The notes: generated by a model from the sequence alone, not told the origin. A stretch of DNA of 39,239 nt from Psychroflexus sp. MES1-P1E (GCF_002836055.1 NZ_PJBS01000320.1:1-39239), one strand, 5' to 3'. Counted from the first letter of the stretch, positions 28,728-36,473 are shown. A program made the numbers and translations.

Positions 28728-29611
28728 GTCGAAGTATATTAGATTTAATTGGGAATACCCCACTCGTAGAAGCCAAAACCTTGGTCAAAAACCCAAACGT
28801 TAAACTATACCTTAAACTCGAAGGACAAAATCCTGGAGGAAGCGTAAAGGATAGAGCGGCCTACAACATGATAAAGTCTGCTTTAGAACGTGGTGATATC
28901 GACAAGACTACAAAGCTTATAGAACCCACTAGTGGAAATACCGGTATAGCATTGGCGATGGTTGCTAGTATTTTTGGATTAGATATAGAATTGGTCATGC
29001 CTGAAAATGCAACCATAGAACGTGTACAAACCATGAAAGCTTATGGGGCGAAGGTCACCCTAACAGATGGTGAGAAAGGCATTATATATTCTCGAGATTA
29101 TGCCGAAGAAAAAATGAAAACTGGTAACTACTATATGTTTAACCAGTTTGGAAACGAAGATAACTGGAAAGCTCATTATAAAACAACAGGACCAGAAGTT
29201 TGGGAAGACACCAACCATAAAGTAACTCACTTTGTATCTTCCATGGGAACCACAGGAACCATTATGGGGACTTCAAGATTTCTAAAAGAAAAAAATAAAG
29301 ACATACAGCTCATTGGTGTTCATCCTGCTGAGGGCGCAAAGATTTCTGGAATTCGCAAATGGCCAAATGAATACCTGCCAAAAATATATGATCCTAATCG
29401 TGTAGATCATATTTATGAAGTCAGTGAAGAGGAGGCTAAAAAAATGGCGAGGTATCTTGCAGAAAAAGAAGGTATTTTCTCAGGAGTGAGTTCAGGAGGA
29501 GCTACTGCTGCTGCTGTTAAACTCTGCGAAAGTTTAGATACTGGGGTTGTGGTTAGCATTATTTGTGATAGAGGAGATCGCTACCTATCTACAGACCTAT
29601 TCGAATCTTAA
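28724..29611 (+). CDS. cysM: cysteine synthase (O-acetylserine sulfhydrylase B type)
   Basis: This PLP enzyme combines O-acetylserine and sulfide (or thiosulfate) into cysteine. At 295 residues it has the CysM-type length. The PLP lysine is K42 in PGGSVKDRAAYNM, the substrate loop is PTSGNTGIALA (about 68-78), the phosphate loop is SSMGTTGTIMGTSRF (about 170-184), and SGVSSGGATAAA (about 251-262) closes the active site. All are intact. It starts in the ATGA overlap with cysE. Confidence 0.95.
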   Translation: MSRSILDLIGNTPLVEAKTLVKNPNVKLYLKLEGQNPGGSVKDRAAYNMIKSALERGDIDKTTKLIEPTSGNTGIALAMVASIFGLDIELVMPENATIERVQTMKAYGAKVTLTDGEKGIIYSRDYAEEKMKTGNYYMFNQFGNEDNWKAHYKTTGPEVWEDTNHKVTHFVSSMGTTGTIMGTSRFLKEKNKDIQLIGVHPAEGAKISGIRKWPNEYLPKIYDPNRVDHIYEVSEEEAKKMARYLAEKEGIFSGVSSGGATAAAVKLCESLDTGVVVSIICDRGDRYLSTDLFES

Positions 29612-29715
29612 GACTTACGTATTAATAAATGTTAAAATATTACGACTTATTATATTTTTATTCTAAAAAGTGATTAAAAAACTTAATTTCATCGCCTAAG
29701 AATAAAATCAATTAT

Positions 29716-30687
29716 ATGCCAAACGTATTTATAAGTGGAACTGGTGCTTATGTTCCAGAAAAAATAGTTCCCAACTCCTTTTTTGAAAAGGTCGGATCTT
29801 CAGATGAGTGGATTTATTCAAAATTAGGAATCAAAGAAAGACGAATTGTAGATAGTGAGGCCACGAGCGACTTAGCGTATAAAGCTGGTCTGGAGGCTGT
29901 TAAGAACGCGAACCTTGAGGTGGAGGATATCGATTTAATTATCGTTGCCACGACCACCCCAGATAGACAAGCTCCTTCCTGTGCTTGTTTTGTTCAAGAA
30001 AAAATGAAAGCTTATAAGGCCGTTGCTTTTGATGTTGCCGCAGTATGTTCTGGCGCTTTATTCACCATTTCTGTAGGCTATCAATTTGTAAAAAATAGTG
30101 TGTACAACAATGTTCTAGTTATTGGCGCAGATACCTTCTCGAATATCATCGATTGGAATCGTCGGGATTCCGTGTTTTTTGGAGATGGAGCTGGCGCTTT
30201 AGTATTAAGCAAAACCGATGAGGATAAAGGCTTTATCGATTTCAACCTACATTCCGATGGTCGTGGAAAAGAACACTTCACAATTCTTGGTGGTGGTTCC
30301 GAAACTCCTGCCTCTAAGGAAACGATTGAAAAAGGCATGCATTATTTCCATATGAACGGTAAAGAGGTTTTCGATACGGCGACTAAAGTAGTTCCAGAAT
30401 CTATCCAAGAGCTTCTTCAAAAAACCAACACCTCTATTGATGACGTTAGTTTTATGATCCCCCATCAACCTAGTATTGGTATTTTAAAAACGATTGCTAA
30501 AAAAATAAAAATGCCTTTTGAGAAGGTTATGACTAACATGGATAGGTATGCTAATACATCTGGAGCAACTATTCCATTGGTTTTGGATGAGGTGCACAAA
30601 GCCAATCGTTTCAAAAAAGATGATTTACTTCTCTTTGCAGCCGTAGGAGCTGGTTGGACTTGGGGAACTGCATTATACAAATGGTAA
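29716..30687 (+). CDS. 3-oxoacyl-ACP synthase III family protein (FabH-like)
   Basis: This 323-residue thiolase-fold condensing enzyme carries the KAS III triad: C111 in DVAAVCSGALF, H250 in MIPHQPS and N280 in RYANTSGATIPL. FabH enzymes start fatty-acid chains by condensing acyl-CoA with malonyl-ACP; related enzymes serve other lipid or polyketide pathways. It lies 16 bp upstream of an enoyl-ACP reductase-like gene with no acpP or fabF nearby, so this could be an additional copy with its own acyl preference rather than the housekeeping one. An inverted-repeat half-site (TTAAGACTTA) lies at the cysM stop, 98 bp upstream. Confidence 0.88.
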   Translation: MPNVFISGTGAYVPEKIVPNSFFEKVGSSDEWIYSKLGIKERRIVDSEATSDLAYKAGLEAVKNANLEVEDIDLIIVATTTPDRQAPSCACFVQEKMKAYKAVAFDVAAVCSGALFTISVGYQFVKNSVYNNVLVIGADTFSNIIDWNRRDSVFFGDGAGALVLSKTDEDKGFIDFNLHSDGRGKEHFTILGGGSETPASKETIEKGMHYFHMNGKEVFDTATKVVPESIQELLQKTNTSIDDVSFMIPHQPSIGILKTIAKKIKMPFEKVMTNMDRYANTSGATIPLVLDEVHKANRFKKDDLLLFAAVGAGWTWGTALYKW

Positions 30688-30703
30688 TTTAAAAAATAAA
30701 AAA

Positions 30704-31528
30704 ATGCTTACAGGTAAAACTTATCTCATCACAGGAATCGCAGATGAACATTCCTTAGCCATGTATGTGGCTAAAAAAATAAAAGAAAACGGTGGTCAAG
30801 TCATTTGTACAGGATTAGGCGTAAGTCAATTTCACGATAGCTTATCCGACAAGGCTAAATCTTTTCTTGATCAGACTTTTAAAGATTTTCAAGATAGTGT
30901 TCACCAAGAATTAGGAAAAGACACCATGACAGAAATTTTGGACGTTTCCTTAGAAGCAAGCATCCAAGAGTTTTGCGATAAACTAAAGACAAAAAACATT
31001 AAAATTGACGGGTTCCTCCACGCTATTGCTATGGATAAAACCATCAGAAATAAAGTCGTAAAACCCTTGCTAGATGTCACTTTTAAAGAGTTTTGTGACG
31101 CTATGGAAGTCTCGGCCTACTCATTGATAAGTTTAACCAGTCATTTGTTTAAAAATAACTTACTAAACGCCGATGCTTCAATCTGTTCATTAAGTTATAT
31201 AGCAGCTTCTAAAGTGACTTTCCACCCCTATAGGAATATCAGTATTGCCAAAGCTGCTTTAGAGCGCATCACAGTGGAACTAGCTGACGAAATGGGAAGA
31301 AAAAATGGCACACGTGTTAATTGTATTCGGTTTTCACCCTATATGGGAAGCAAAGCTGGGAATGCTACCCTTAATGAAAAAGATGTAGAATTTGCACATC
31401 GCAAAAGTCCACTGGGAAATGCTTTGCCTGAAGATCTCGCTTTTGAAGTTTTGAATTTATTAAGACCTAAAGGAAGAACCACTGGCGAAATAAGACATGT
31501 AGATGGTGGATATAATATTATGGGCTAA
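30704..31528 (+). CDS. enoyl-ACP reductase (FabI-like SDR)
   Basis: This 274-residue short-chain dehydrogenase fold has the FabI-type nucleotide loop TGIADEHSLAMYVA (10-23), Y165 in SLSYIAASK, and the FabI catalytic pair Y176-x6-K183 in HPYRNISIAKAALE. FabI reduces enoyl-ACP at the end of each elongation round. Sequence around the substrate loop (FSPYMGSKAGN, 210-220) differs from the canonical AGPIRTLA, suggesting a divergent paralogue; whether it replaces or supplements another FabI in the genome cannot be told here. It forms a two-gene unit with the FabH-like gene. Confidence 0.85.
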   Translation: MLTGKTYLITGIADEHSLAMYVAKKIKENGGQVICTGLGVSQFHDSLSDKAKSFLDQTFKDFQDSVHQELGKDTMTEILDVSLEASIQEFCDKLKTKNIKIDGFLHAIAMDKTIRNKVVKPLLDVTFKEFCDAMEVSAYSLISLTSHLFKNNLLNADASICSLSYIAASKVTFHPYRNISIAKAALERITVELADEMGRKNGTRVNCIRFSPYMGSKAGNATLNEKDVEFAHRKSPLGNALPEDLAFEVLNLLRPKGRTTGEIRHVDGGYNIMG

Positions 31529-31552
31529 ATAAATAAGCCTGTAATCTTTAGT

Positions 31553-31572
31553 TAAGTCTTAATTAAGACTTA
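31553..31572. promoter_or_regulatory. 20-bp perfect palindrome between fabI-like gene and DUF6435 gene
   Basis: TAAGTCTTAATTAAGACTTA is a perfect 20-bp palindrome, 24 bp after the FabI-like stop and 44 bp before the next ATG. With no central loop and no T-run it looks more like an operator for a dimeric regulator than a terminator. Its half-site TTAAGACTTA recurs at 29608-29617, just upstream of the FabH-like gene. Confidence 0.45.
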
Positions 31573-31615
31573 TGTAGAATCAAGCAAAGGGTGTTATATT
31601 TCAAAAAAAGAATTT

Positions 31616-31789
31616 ATGTTTGGACTATTTAAAAAGAAAACCGATTTTGAAAAACTTCAAGATCAATATAAAAAGCTTCAAAAAGAGGCTTTTGATTTAT
31701 CTAAAACCAATAGACAACAATCGGATGCTAAATTAAAAGAAGCAGATGATGTGGGTAAGAAAATAGATGAGTTAAAAGCAAATTCTTAG
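31616..31789 (+). CDS. Lacal_2735/DUF6435 family small protein
   Basis: A 57-residue ORF runs MFGLFKKKTDFEKLQDQYKK, then a helical charged region (LQKEAFDLSKTNRQQSDAKL), ending ELKANS. The MFGLFKKK start and the SxTNRxxSDAK segment match the short Flavobacteriaceae family known as Lacal_2735 (DUF6435). The leader AAAAAAAGAATTTATG is A-rich. The protein is probably soluble and helical; its function is unknown. Its stop overlaps the convergent holA stop by 4 bp (31786-31789), so the two genes share their 3' ends. Confidence 0.82.
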   Translation: MFGLFKKKTDFEKLQDQYKKLQKEAFDLSKTNRQQSDAKLKEADDVGKKIDELKANS

Positions 31790-32793
31790 CGCATCAATTT
31801 AACGAGTAATTCCTTCATCAGGTCCCCAGAGGGGACCTGATTGGAGTTAACACCTTTACTTTTCATATCGACTTCCCGTATTAAGGCTATCGCCTGACTC
31901 GCTTTTTTCATAGTATAATTCTGAGCAGCAAAACTATAATCTTTTACAAAAAAAGGATTGATACTTAGGGCTGCACTCGCAGCATATTGTGATTTATCTT
32001 TAAGGGCATGGTATCTCAATAGCTTATTGAAAAAAGAATTAAGTTGAGTCATAGTCAATATGATGGGATGGTTTTTAGAATTTTGAGCAAAGTAAGCGAC
32101 AATACGTTGCGCTTTCATTTCATCTTTTATCCCTATGGCTTTGGTCAATTCAAAATTATTGAAATCTTTACTGATTCCTATATTTTCTTCGACAAGCTCG
32201 GGTGTTATTTTTGACCCTTTGGAAAGTATATTCTGAAGCTTTTCAAGTTCCTTATAGATATGAGACAAATTATTTCCTAAAAACTCAACCAGCATTTCAG
32301 AAGCTTTTGGAGCAATCGTATATCCAGAAGTGGAAAGCGTTTCGGAAATCCATTGAGGGACTTGATTGTCATACATGGGTTTAGTCTCAAAATAAACTGC
32401 AGACTTTTTAAGCAATTTTGTGACTTTTTGCCTTCCATCCATTTTTTTATACTTCACACAAAAAACCAAAATTGTGTTTTGCTGTGGATGTTCTACATAA
32501 GAGGACAAAGTGTCGATATTTTTCAACAGAGATTGAGCTTCTCTAACAATGATAACTCGATAATCGGACATCATAGGGTATTGTTTGGCTTGGCCTATAA
32601 CATCATCAATAGTGACTTCTTTTCCATAAAGAATACTTTGATTAAAGGCTTTTTCATCCTCAGTAAGGACTGTAGCTTCAATTTTCTCAGCGATAAGGTC
32701 CACAAAAAAAGTTTCCTTTTCTCCCACTAAGAAGTAAATTGGTGCAAACTTACGTTGATCGATATCAGATATAATAGATTTAAAATCCTTCAT
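31786..32793 (-). CDS. holA: DNA polymerase III subunit delta
   Basis: HolA is the clamp-loader subunit that opens the sliding clamp during replication. The 335-residue protein has the family pattern: FAPIYFLVGEKETFFVDLIAEKIE (about 16-39), YRVIIVREAQSLLK, NTILVFCVKYKKMDGRQKVTKLLKKSAVYFETKPMYDNQ, SEMLVEFLGNNLSHIYKELEKL (about 163-184), and a C-terminal collar-type helical domain. Length is normal. It is transcribed divergently from the small HsdR-N-like gene across 43 bp. Confidence 0.92.
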   Translation of the reverse strand: MKDFKSIISDIDQRKFAPIYFLVGEKETFFVDLIAEKIEATVLTEDEKAFNQSILYGKEVTIDDVIGQAKQYPMMSDYRVIIVREAQSLLKNIDTLSSYVEHPQQNTILVFCVKYKKMDGRQKVTKLLKKSAVYFETKPMYDNQVPQWISETLSTSGYTIAPKASEMLVEFLGNNLSHIYKELEKLQNILSKGSKITPELVEENIGISKDFNNFELTKAIGIKDEMKAQRIVAYFAQNSKNHPIILTMTQLNSFFNKLLRYHALKDKSQYAASAALSINPFFVKDYSFAAQNYTMKKASQAIALIREVDMKSKGVNSNQVPSGDLMKELLVKLMR

Positions 32794-32836
32794 GCTTGGT
32801 TGACTTCAATTTAATTCAATTTTGTTTCTTTGATCT

Positions 32837-33277
32837 ATGCAAAGATTGAATTTTCCAGACTATTCATTCAAAATCAAAAGTAAAGAAAATAAACCTTCTA
32901 TATTTTCTATATTGAGGAAAAAATATTTGATCTTAACTCCAGAGGAATGGGTAAGACAACACTGCGTTCAGTTTTTGATTTCAGAAAAAAATTACTCTCC
33001 TTCTCTTCTCAATGAAGAGCGGAAAATTGATCTAAATGGGATCTCCAAACGCTATGACATCCTAGCCTTTAAAACCGATGGAAACATAAAGCTTATTGTA
33101 GAATGCAAAGCTCCACATATTAAAATTAATCAAGACACTTTTGATCAAATTGCAAGGTATAATTTGGCCCTTAAAGCCGACTTATTGATGATTACCAACG
33201 GTATGAGTCATTATTTTTGCAAGATGGATTACGAGCGTCAAACTTATATTTTCTTGAAGGATCTACCTTCGTTATAA
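32837..33277 (+). CDS. small HsdR N-terminal domain protein (HSDR_N_2)
   Basis: This 146-residue protein corresponds to the N-terminal nuclease domain of type I restriction HsdR subunits, with the PD-(D/E)xK residues in place: D74 in KRYDILAF and E89-x-K91 in LIVECKAP, then QIARYN and MITNGMSHYFCKMD. It stands alone, with no helicase, HsdM or HsdS gene nearby, and sits between holA and a glycosyltransferase in an otherwise housekeeping stretch. It is probably a conserved stand-alone family member; whether it cuts DNA is unknown. Confidence 0.82.
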   Translation: MQRLNFPDYSFKIKSKENKPSIFSILRKKYLILTPEEWVRQHCVQFLISEKNYSPSLLNEERKIDLNGISKRYDILAFKTDGNIKLIVECKAPHIKINQDTFDQIARYNLALKADLLMITNGMSHYFCKMDYERQTYIFLKDLPSL

Positions 33278-33286
33278 CTTTCATAT

Positions 33287-34291
33287 ATGAATATTGCTGT
33301 TGTTGTTTTGAATTGGAATGGAAAGGCCCTTCTCGAAAAGTATTTACCTTCGGTACTCACCCATTCTGCAAAAGCCAAAGTCTACGTGGCCGATAATGGG
33401 TCTACAGATGAATCACTAGAGTTTTTAAGTCAGCAATATCCTGAAGTTGTAGTTTTAAAAAATATGTCTAATTTAGGCTTTGCAGGAGGATATAACAAGG
33501 CTTTAAATAATGTAGAAGAAGATATCTATGTCTTATTAAACAATGACGTGGAAGTGACTAAAGGTTGGCTGAGTCCGTTTTTAAAATTGTTTGCTTCCAA
33601 TACCTCTATTGCTGCCATACAACCTAAAATAAAATCTATACAACAGCCAAATAATTTTGATTATGCAGGTGCAGCAGGCGGGTTTATCGACGCATTGGGT
33701 TACCCCTTTTGCAGAGGAAGAATTTTTGATTCCATTGAAGAAGACACCGGACAATATGATACTGAGATAGAAGTGTTCTGGGCTAGTGGAGCTTGTTTAG
33801 CCATAAGAAAAGAATGTTTTAGACTTTCCGATGGATTTGATGAAAGCTATTTTGCTCATCAAGAAGAGATCGATTTGTGCTGGAGACTAAAAAACTTAGG
33901 GTTTACTATTATGTATACTTATAAAAGTAAAGTTTTTCACCAAGGTGGAGGCACGCTTTCAAACTCTAGTCCACACAAAACCTTTTTAAATTTCAGAAAC
34001 TCTTTATGTTCTATCTTAAAAAATTCAGAAAGAAACCCCTACCCTATTTTATTTGTAAGACTTCTCTTAGATGGGATAGCCGCCCTTCGTTTTTTAACAC
34101 AAGGAAAATTTTCACATTTTTTTGCTATATTTAAATCACATATAAGTTTCTACACAAAATTTATAGATTTAATACATAAACGGCACCAACTCCAAAAAAA
34201 GAAACAAATTTTTGTTGTTAAGAGTATAGTTTGGCATAGTTTTGTATTGAAAACGAAGAAGTATAGCAGGTTAAAAATGATTAATAAATAA
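33287..34291 (+). CDS. family 2 glycosyltransferase
   Basis: This 334-residue GT-A enzyme has an N-terminal nucleotide-sugar strand MNIAVVVLNWNG, VADNGSTDESLEFL (34-47), the metal-binding LLNNDVEV with D87, FWASGACLAIRKECF (about 164-178) and the catalytic-base region FAHQEEIDLCWRLKNLGF (about 190-207). The pattern is that of the rhamnosyltransferase-like GT2 subgroup, acting on cell-surface glycans. It starts 9 bp after the HsdR-N-like gene. Acceptor and sugar are not readable. Confidence 0.9.
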   Translation: MNIAVVVLNWNGKALLEKYLPSVLTHSAKAKVYVADNGSTDESLEFLSQQYPEVVVLKNMSNLGFAGGYNKALNNVEEDIYVLLNNDVEVTKGWLSPFLKLFASNTSIAAIQPKIKSIQQPNNFDYAGAAGGFIDALGYPFCRGRIFDSIEEDTGQYDTEIEVFWASGACLAIRKECFRLSDGFDESYFAHQEEIDLCWRLKNLGFTIMYTYKSKVFHQGGGTLSNSSPHKTFLNFRNSLCSILKNSERNPYPILFVRLLLDGIAALRFLTQGKFSHFFAIFKSHISFYTKFIDLIHKRHQLQKKKQIFVVKSIVWHSFVLKTKKYSRLKMINK

Positions 34292-34292
34292 T

Positions 34293-34320
34293 TGTTAAGA
34301 CTACTATTTACTACTTAACA
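34293..34320. repeat. short stem-loop in the GT2-OmpA intergenic region
   Basis: TGTTAAG (34293-34299) pairs with CTTAACA (34314-34320) around a 14-nt loop. The left arm begins just after the GT2 stop. No T-run follows, so its role as a terminator or an operator is open. Confidence 0.3.
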
Positions 34321-34325
34321 GATAT

Positions 34326-34333
34326 TAAATTTG
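34326..34333 (+). promoter_or_regulatory. -7 promoter element of the OmpA-family gene
   Basis: TAAATTTG matches TAnnTTTG exactly, 23 bp before the ATG, which suits a short leader. The nearest TTG is 31 nt upstream, too far for the usual -33 spacing. Confidence 0.42.
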
Positions 34334-34356
34334 ACTAACTTAATTAAAATAAAATT

Positions 34357-35199
34357 ATGAAAAAATTATTTGCTATTGCATTTGCTGGAGTATTAATGAC
34401 ATCTTGTGTTTCTAATAAGAAATTTGCAGAAATGGAAGGTATGTATGAGACCACGCAAGATGAATTGAAAACTGCTGAGATGAAACTTTCTGCTTGTGAA
34501 GACGAGAAAAACAATATGATGAGTTCATATGAAAGCCAAATTAAAACACTTGAAAGTACAAATTCAGCTTTATTAAGCACCACTGGAGATTTTGCTACTA
34601 TTTCTAGAAAAGGGGCTGAAAATCTTGAGCGTTCTTTAGAAAGCATGAAGGAAAAAGACCTTCAAATCAAAACAATGAGAGATGCAATCAATAAAAAAGA
34701 TAGCGTAACACTCGCATTAGTGACTAGTCTTAAAGGCGCTTTGGGTAACATCAATGATGAGGATATCCAAATTAATGTAGAGAAAGGTGTCGTTTTTGTT
34801 TCAATTTCTGATAAGTTATTGTTTGGAAGTGGACAATTTAAAGTGACTGCCGAAGCTAAAAGAGTTTTGGGTAAAGTGGCCACCGTTGTTAACGATAAAA
34901 AAGACTTTGAGTTTATGGTAGAAGGTCATACTGATGATGATCCTATCTCACGAACTAATATAGAGGACAACTGGGACTTAAGTACAAAACGCGCTACTGC
35001 AGTTGTAAGAATCTTACAAGACGAATACGACGTAGATCCTAAGAGAATGACAGCAGCTGGACGAGGAGAGTATATCCCAGTCGCTAATAATGATACTGAA
35101 GCTGGACAAGCTAAAAACAGAAGAACACGTATTGTTATTCTTCCTAAGCTAGATCAATTCTTCGGAATGATTGAAGATGGAATGAAAACTGCAAAATAA
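34357..35199 (+). CDS. OmpA-family lipoprotein
   Basis: This 280-residue lipoprotein has a signal peptide with lipobox MTSC (acylated C17), a long helical/coiled-coil region (about 25-125), and a C-terminal OmpA domain (about 150-270) with FEFMVEGHTDDDPI, LSTKRATAVVRIL, the AAGRGEYIPVANNDT stretch and KNRRTRIVI, the residues that hold the peptide stem of peptidoglycan. It probably ties the outer membrane to the cell wall. It is a single-gene unit with its own -7 element and a strong terminator at 35220. Confidence 0.93.
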   Translation: MKKLFAIAFAGVLMTSCVSNKKFAEMEGMYETTQDELKTAEMKLSACEDEKNNMMSSYESQIKTLESTNSALLSTTGDFATISRKGAENLERSLESMKEKDLQIKTMRDAINKKDSVTLALVTSLKGALGNINDEDIQINVEKGVVFVSISDKLLFGSGQFKVTAEAKRVLGKVATVVNDKKDFEFMVEGHTDDDPISRTNIEDNWDLSTKRATAVVRILQDEYDVDPKRMTAAGRGEYIPVANNDTEAGQAKNRRTRIVILPKLDQFFGMIEDGMKTAK

Positions 35200-35219
35200 G
35201 TTTTTTTGAAACTAGTTTA

Positions 35220-35246
35220 AAGCCTCACAGACCGTGGGGCTTTTTT
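35220..35246 (+). terminator. intrinsic terminator of the OmpA-family gene
   Basis: AAGCCTCAC (35220-35228) pairs with GTGGGGCTT (35234-35242) with one wobble and a 5-nt loop, followed by a T-run to 35246. Confidence 0.85.
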
Positions 35247-35269
35247 ATTTTAAAAAAACGAAAGTATAG

Positions 35270-35299
35270 TTGCGTAAAAGAAGATAATTTATATATTTG
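35270..35299 (+). promoter_or_regulatory. tRNA-Arg promoter
   Basis: TTG at 35270-35272, a 19-nt spacer, then TATATTTG at 35292-35299 matches the Bacteroidota promoter consensus, 15 bp before the mature tRNA start. It is the clearest promoter in the window. Confidence 0.8.
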
Positions 35300-35314
35300 C
35301 ACTCGCAAAAATAA

Positions 35315-35388
35315 GGTCGCGTAGCTCAGTTGGATAGAGCATCTGCCTTCTAAGCAGACGGTCACAGGTTCGAATCCTGTCGCGATCA
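35315..35388 (+). tRNA. tRNA-Arg (anticodon TCT)
   Basis: The 74-nt cloverleaf has acceptor GGTCGCG/CGCGATC (one G-T pair), D arm with AGCTCAGTTGGATAGAGC, anticodon stem TCTGC/GCAGA with loop CTTCTAA (anticodon TCT), and T arm ACAGG-TTCGAAT-CCTGT. The discriminator is A35388 and CCA is not encoded. It marks the change from core genes to the accessory stretch to the right, a typical place for island insertion. Confidence 0.97.
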
Positions 35389-35402
35389 CTCGATTACCAA
35401 TT

Positions 35403-35428
35403 AAACCCCTGTAAATCAGGGGTTTTTT
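35403..35428 (+). terminator. intrinsic terminator of tRNA-Arg
   Basis: AAACCCCTG (35403-35411) and CAGGGGTTT (35417-35425) form a perfect 9-bp stem with a 5-nt loop and end in a T-run to 35428, 15 bp after the tRNA. Confidence 0.88.
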
Positions 35429-36310
35429 ATTTAGAGGCATGCCCTTCATGGATATTTGAGTTTTTAATCAAATCAAATACAACTGAGTAAATTTCATTTA
35501 AATACACTCTAAGGCAGTAATCGGCGATATCAAAATCCTTTCTTTTCTCTTCTTCTGTAGACTTTGAGTGAAGTAAATCTGATACTTCATAAAAATTTGA
35601 TTTAGGTAAATCTTGAATCTTTGATGCCCATAAAGCAAACTTACCCGCATCTGGAAATAAAATAACTTCTTTGGTTTTTATTTCCGAGAGCATATTATAC
35701 CAAATTAAATTTATAATGTCGTATAAATAAATTGAATTATTTTTTGATTGATTGAAGTTGAAAATAATTAGCATAGCCTTAGTTACGGTAATTATTTTTG
35801 ATAAAAAGCAGGCGAAAAAGAAACGATTTATTGCGGCATTATAGGTTTAATTTGGTATTATTTGTCAAATTTTGGCAACTACCGATAGCAAGCCATATAA
35901 AGTTAGGCATGAAAGTAGACATTAAACATGCTGTCTTCTCACTTTCAACTAGTGCAATCTTTTTTGTCTTGTGTTTTCGTAAGAGATGAAGTCCAAAGGG
36001 GACTTGTTTTAAGTTAAAATCATTTTTATTGTAGATAGCATGGTACCAATTCTGTTTTTTTGGTATTCTTTTCCCCGTATTTTCATCATACTTCATGATC
36101 TTACCAGTTCTGACCTTTGAATTTTGATCTACTTGCCAGAAGATAGTACTGCCTTTTAAGTAGCCTTTATCATAAGTCCCTAGGTTATAAAGCTCTATCC
36201 ATTTATCTACCTCATTACTATCTAGAAGTTTTCTGAAGTAGACCAGAAATTGATTTTCTTTAAAATTGAAATTATATTTTATGATTAGGTCTTTGTGGTA
36301 ATGACTAATC
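35427..36310 (-). pseudogene. DUF6371 (toprim-like) gene, 5'-truncated and interrupted
   Basis: Reading the - strand from 36309 gives a DUF6371-like protein in one frame (ISHYHKDLIIKYNF, LYNLGTYDKGYLKGSTIFWQ, VRTGKIMKYDENTGKRI, FGLHLLRKHKTKKIALVESE, IWLAIGSCQNLT), ending at a stop inside an inserted element. The remainder continues beyond the insert in a different frame (MLSEIKTKEVILFPDAGKFA, then FYEVSDLLHSKSTEEEKR and DIADYCLR) to the stop at 35427. The usual N-terminal zinc-ribbon part (roughly 100 residues) is missing, and an in-frame TAG lies just before ISHYH. DUF6371 proteins resemble phage/plasmid primase-type toprim proteins and often sit on mobile DNA; that role is inferred. Confidence 0.82.
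35697..35858. mobile_element. 162-bp MITE-like element with long TIRs and TATT duplication
   Basis: The ends are inverted repeats of about 35 bp: the left end begins ATACCAAATTAAATTTATAA and the right end, read on the - strand, begins ATACCAAATTAAACCTATAA; they differ mainly by transitions. The element is flanked by a direct 4-bp duplication TATT (35693-35696 and 35859-35862). No ORF inside encodes a transposase, so it is a non-autonomous element. Removing it with one TATT copy (166 bp) joins the two DUF6371 pieces in frame, which strongly supports the boundaries. The mobilising IS family is unknown. Confidence 0.85.
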
Positions 36311-36318
36311 TATGTTTT

Positions 36319-36473
36319 TGTAGGGCGATTTAAAAGTATTTATTTCCGTTTAACTAATTAGCCAAAGCTTTGGCTTTGTGTTTTAACTTAATTCATATTA
36401 AAACGTCAAAATAAAGTTTTGGCGGAGCTTATTAATTGCTTTGTTGTTTCAGTTCGCTACCAACTGCCCTATA
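36319..36473. repeat. diverged hairpin repeat element abutting the DUF6371 remnant
   Basis: The ends TGTAGGGCG (36319-36327) and TGCCCTATA (36465-36473) are imperfect inverted repeats. Inside lies ACTAATTAGCCAAA, close to ACTAATTTAGCAAATAAA of the repeat at 39093-39230, and the 16-bp perfect palindrome AGCCAAAGCTTTGGCT (36360-36375). DUF6371 similarity ends within 10 bp of the left end. I see no gene between 36311 and 36528; this element fills most of that space. Confidence 0.5.

Noticed and set aside
35798-35989. 63-residue + strand ORF
   Set aside because: It crosses the MITE end and the antisense of the DUF6371 remnant and resembles no protein.
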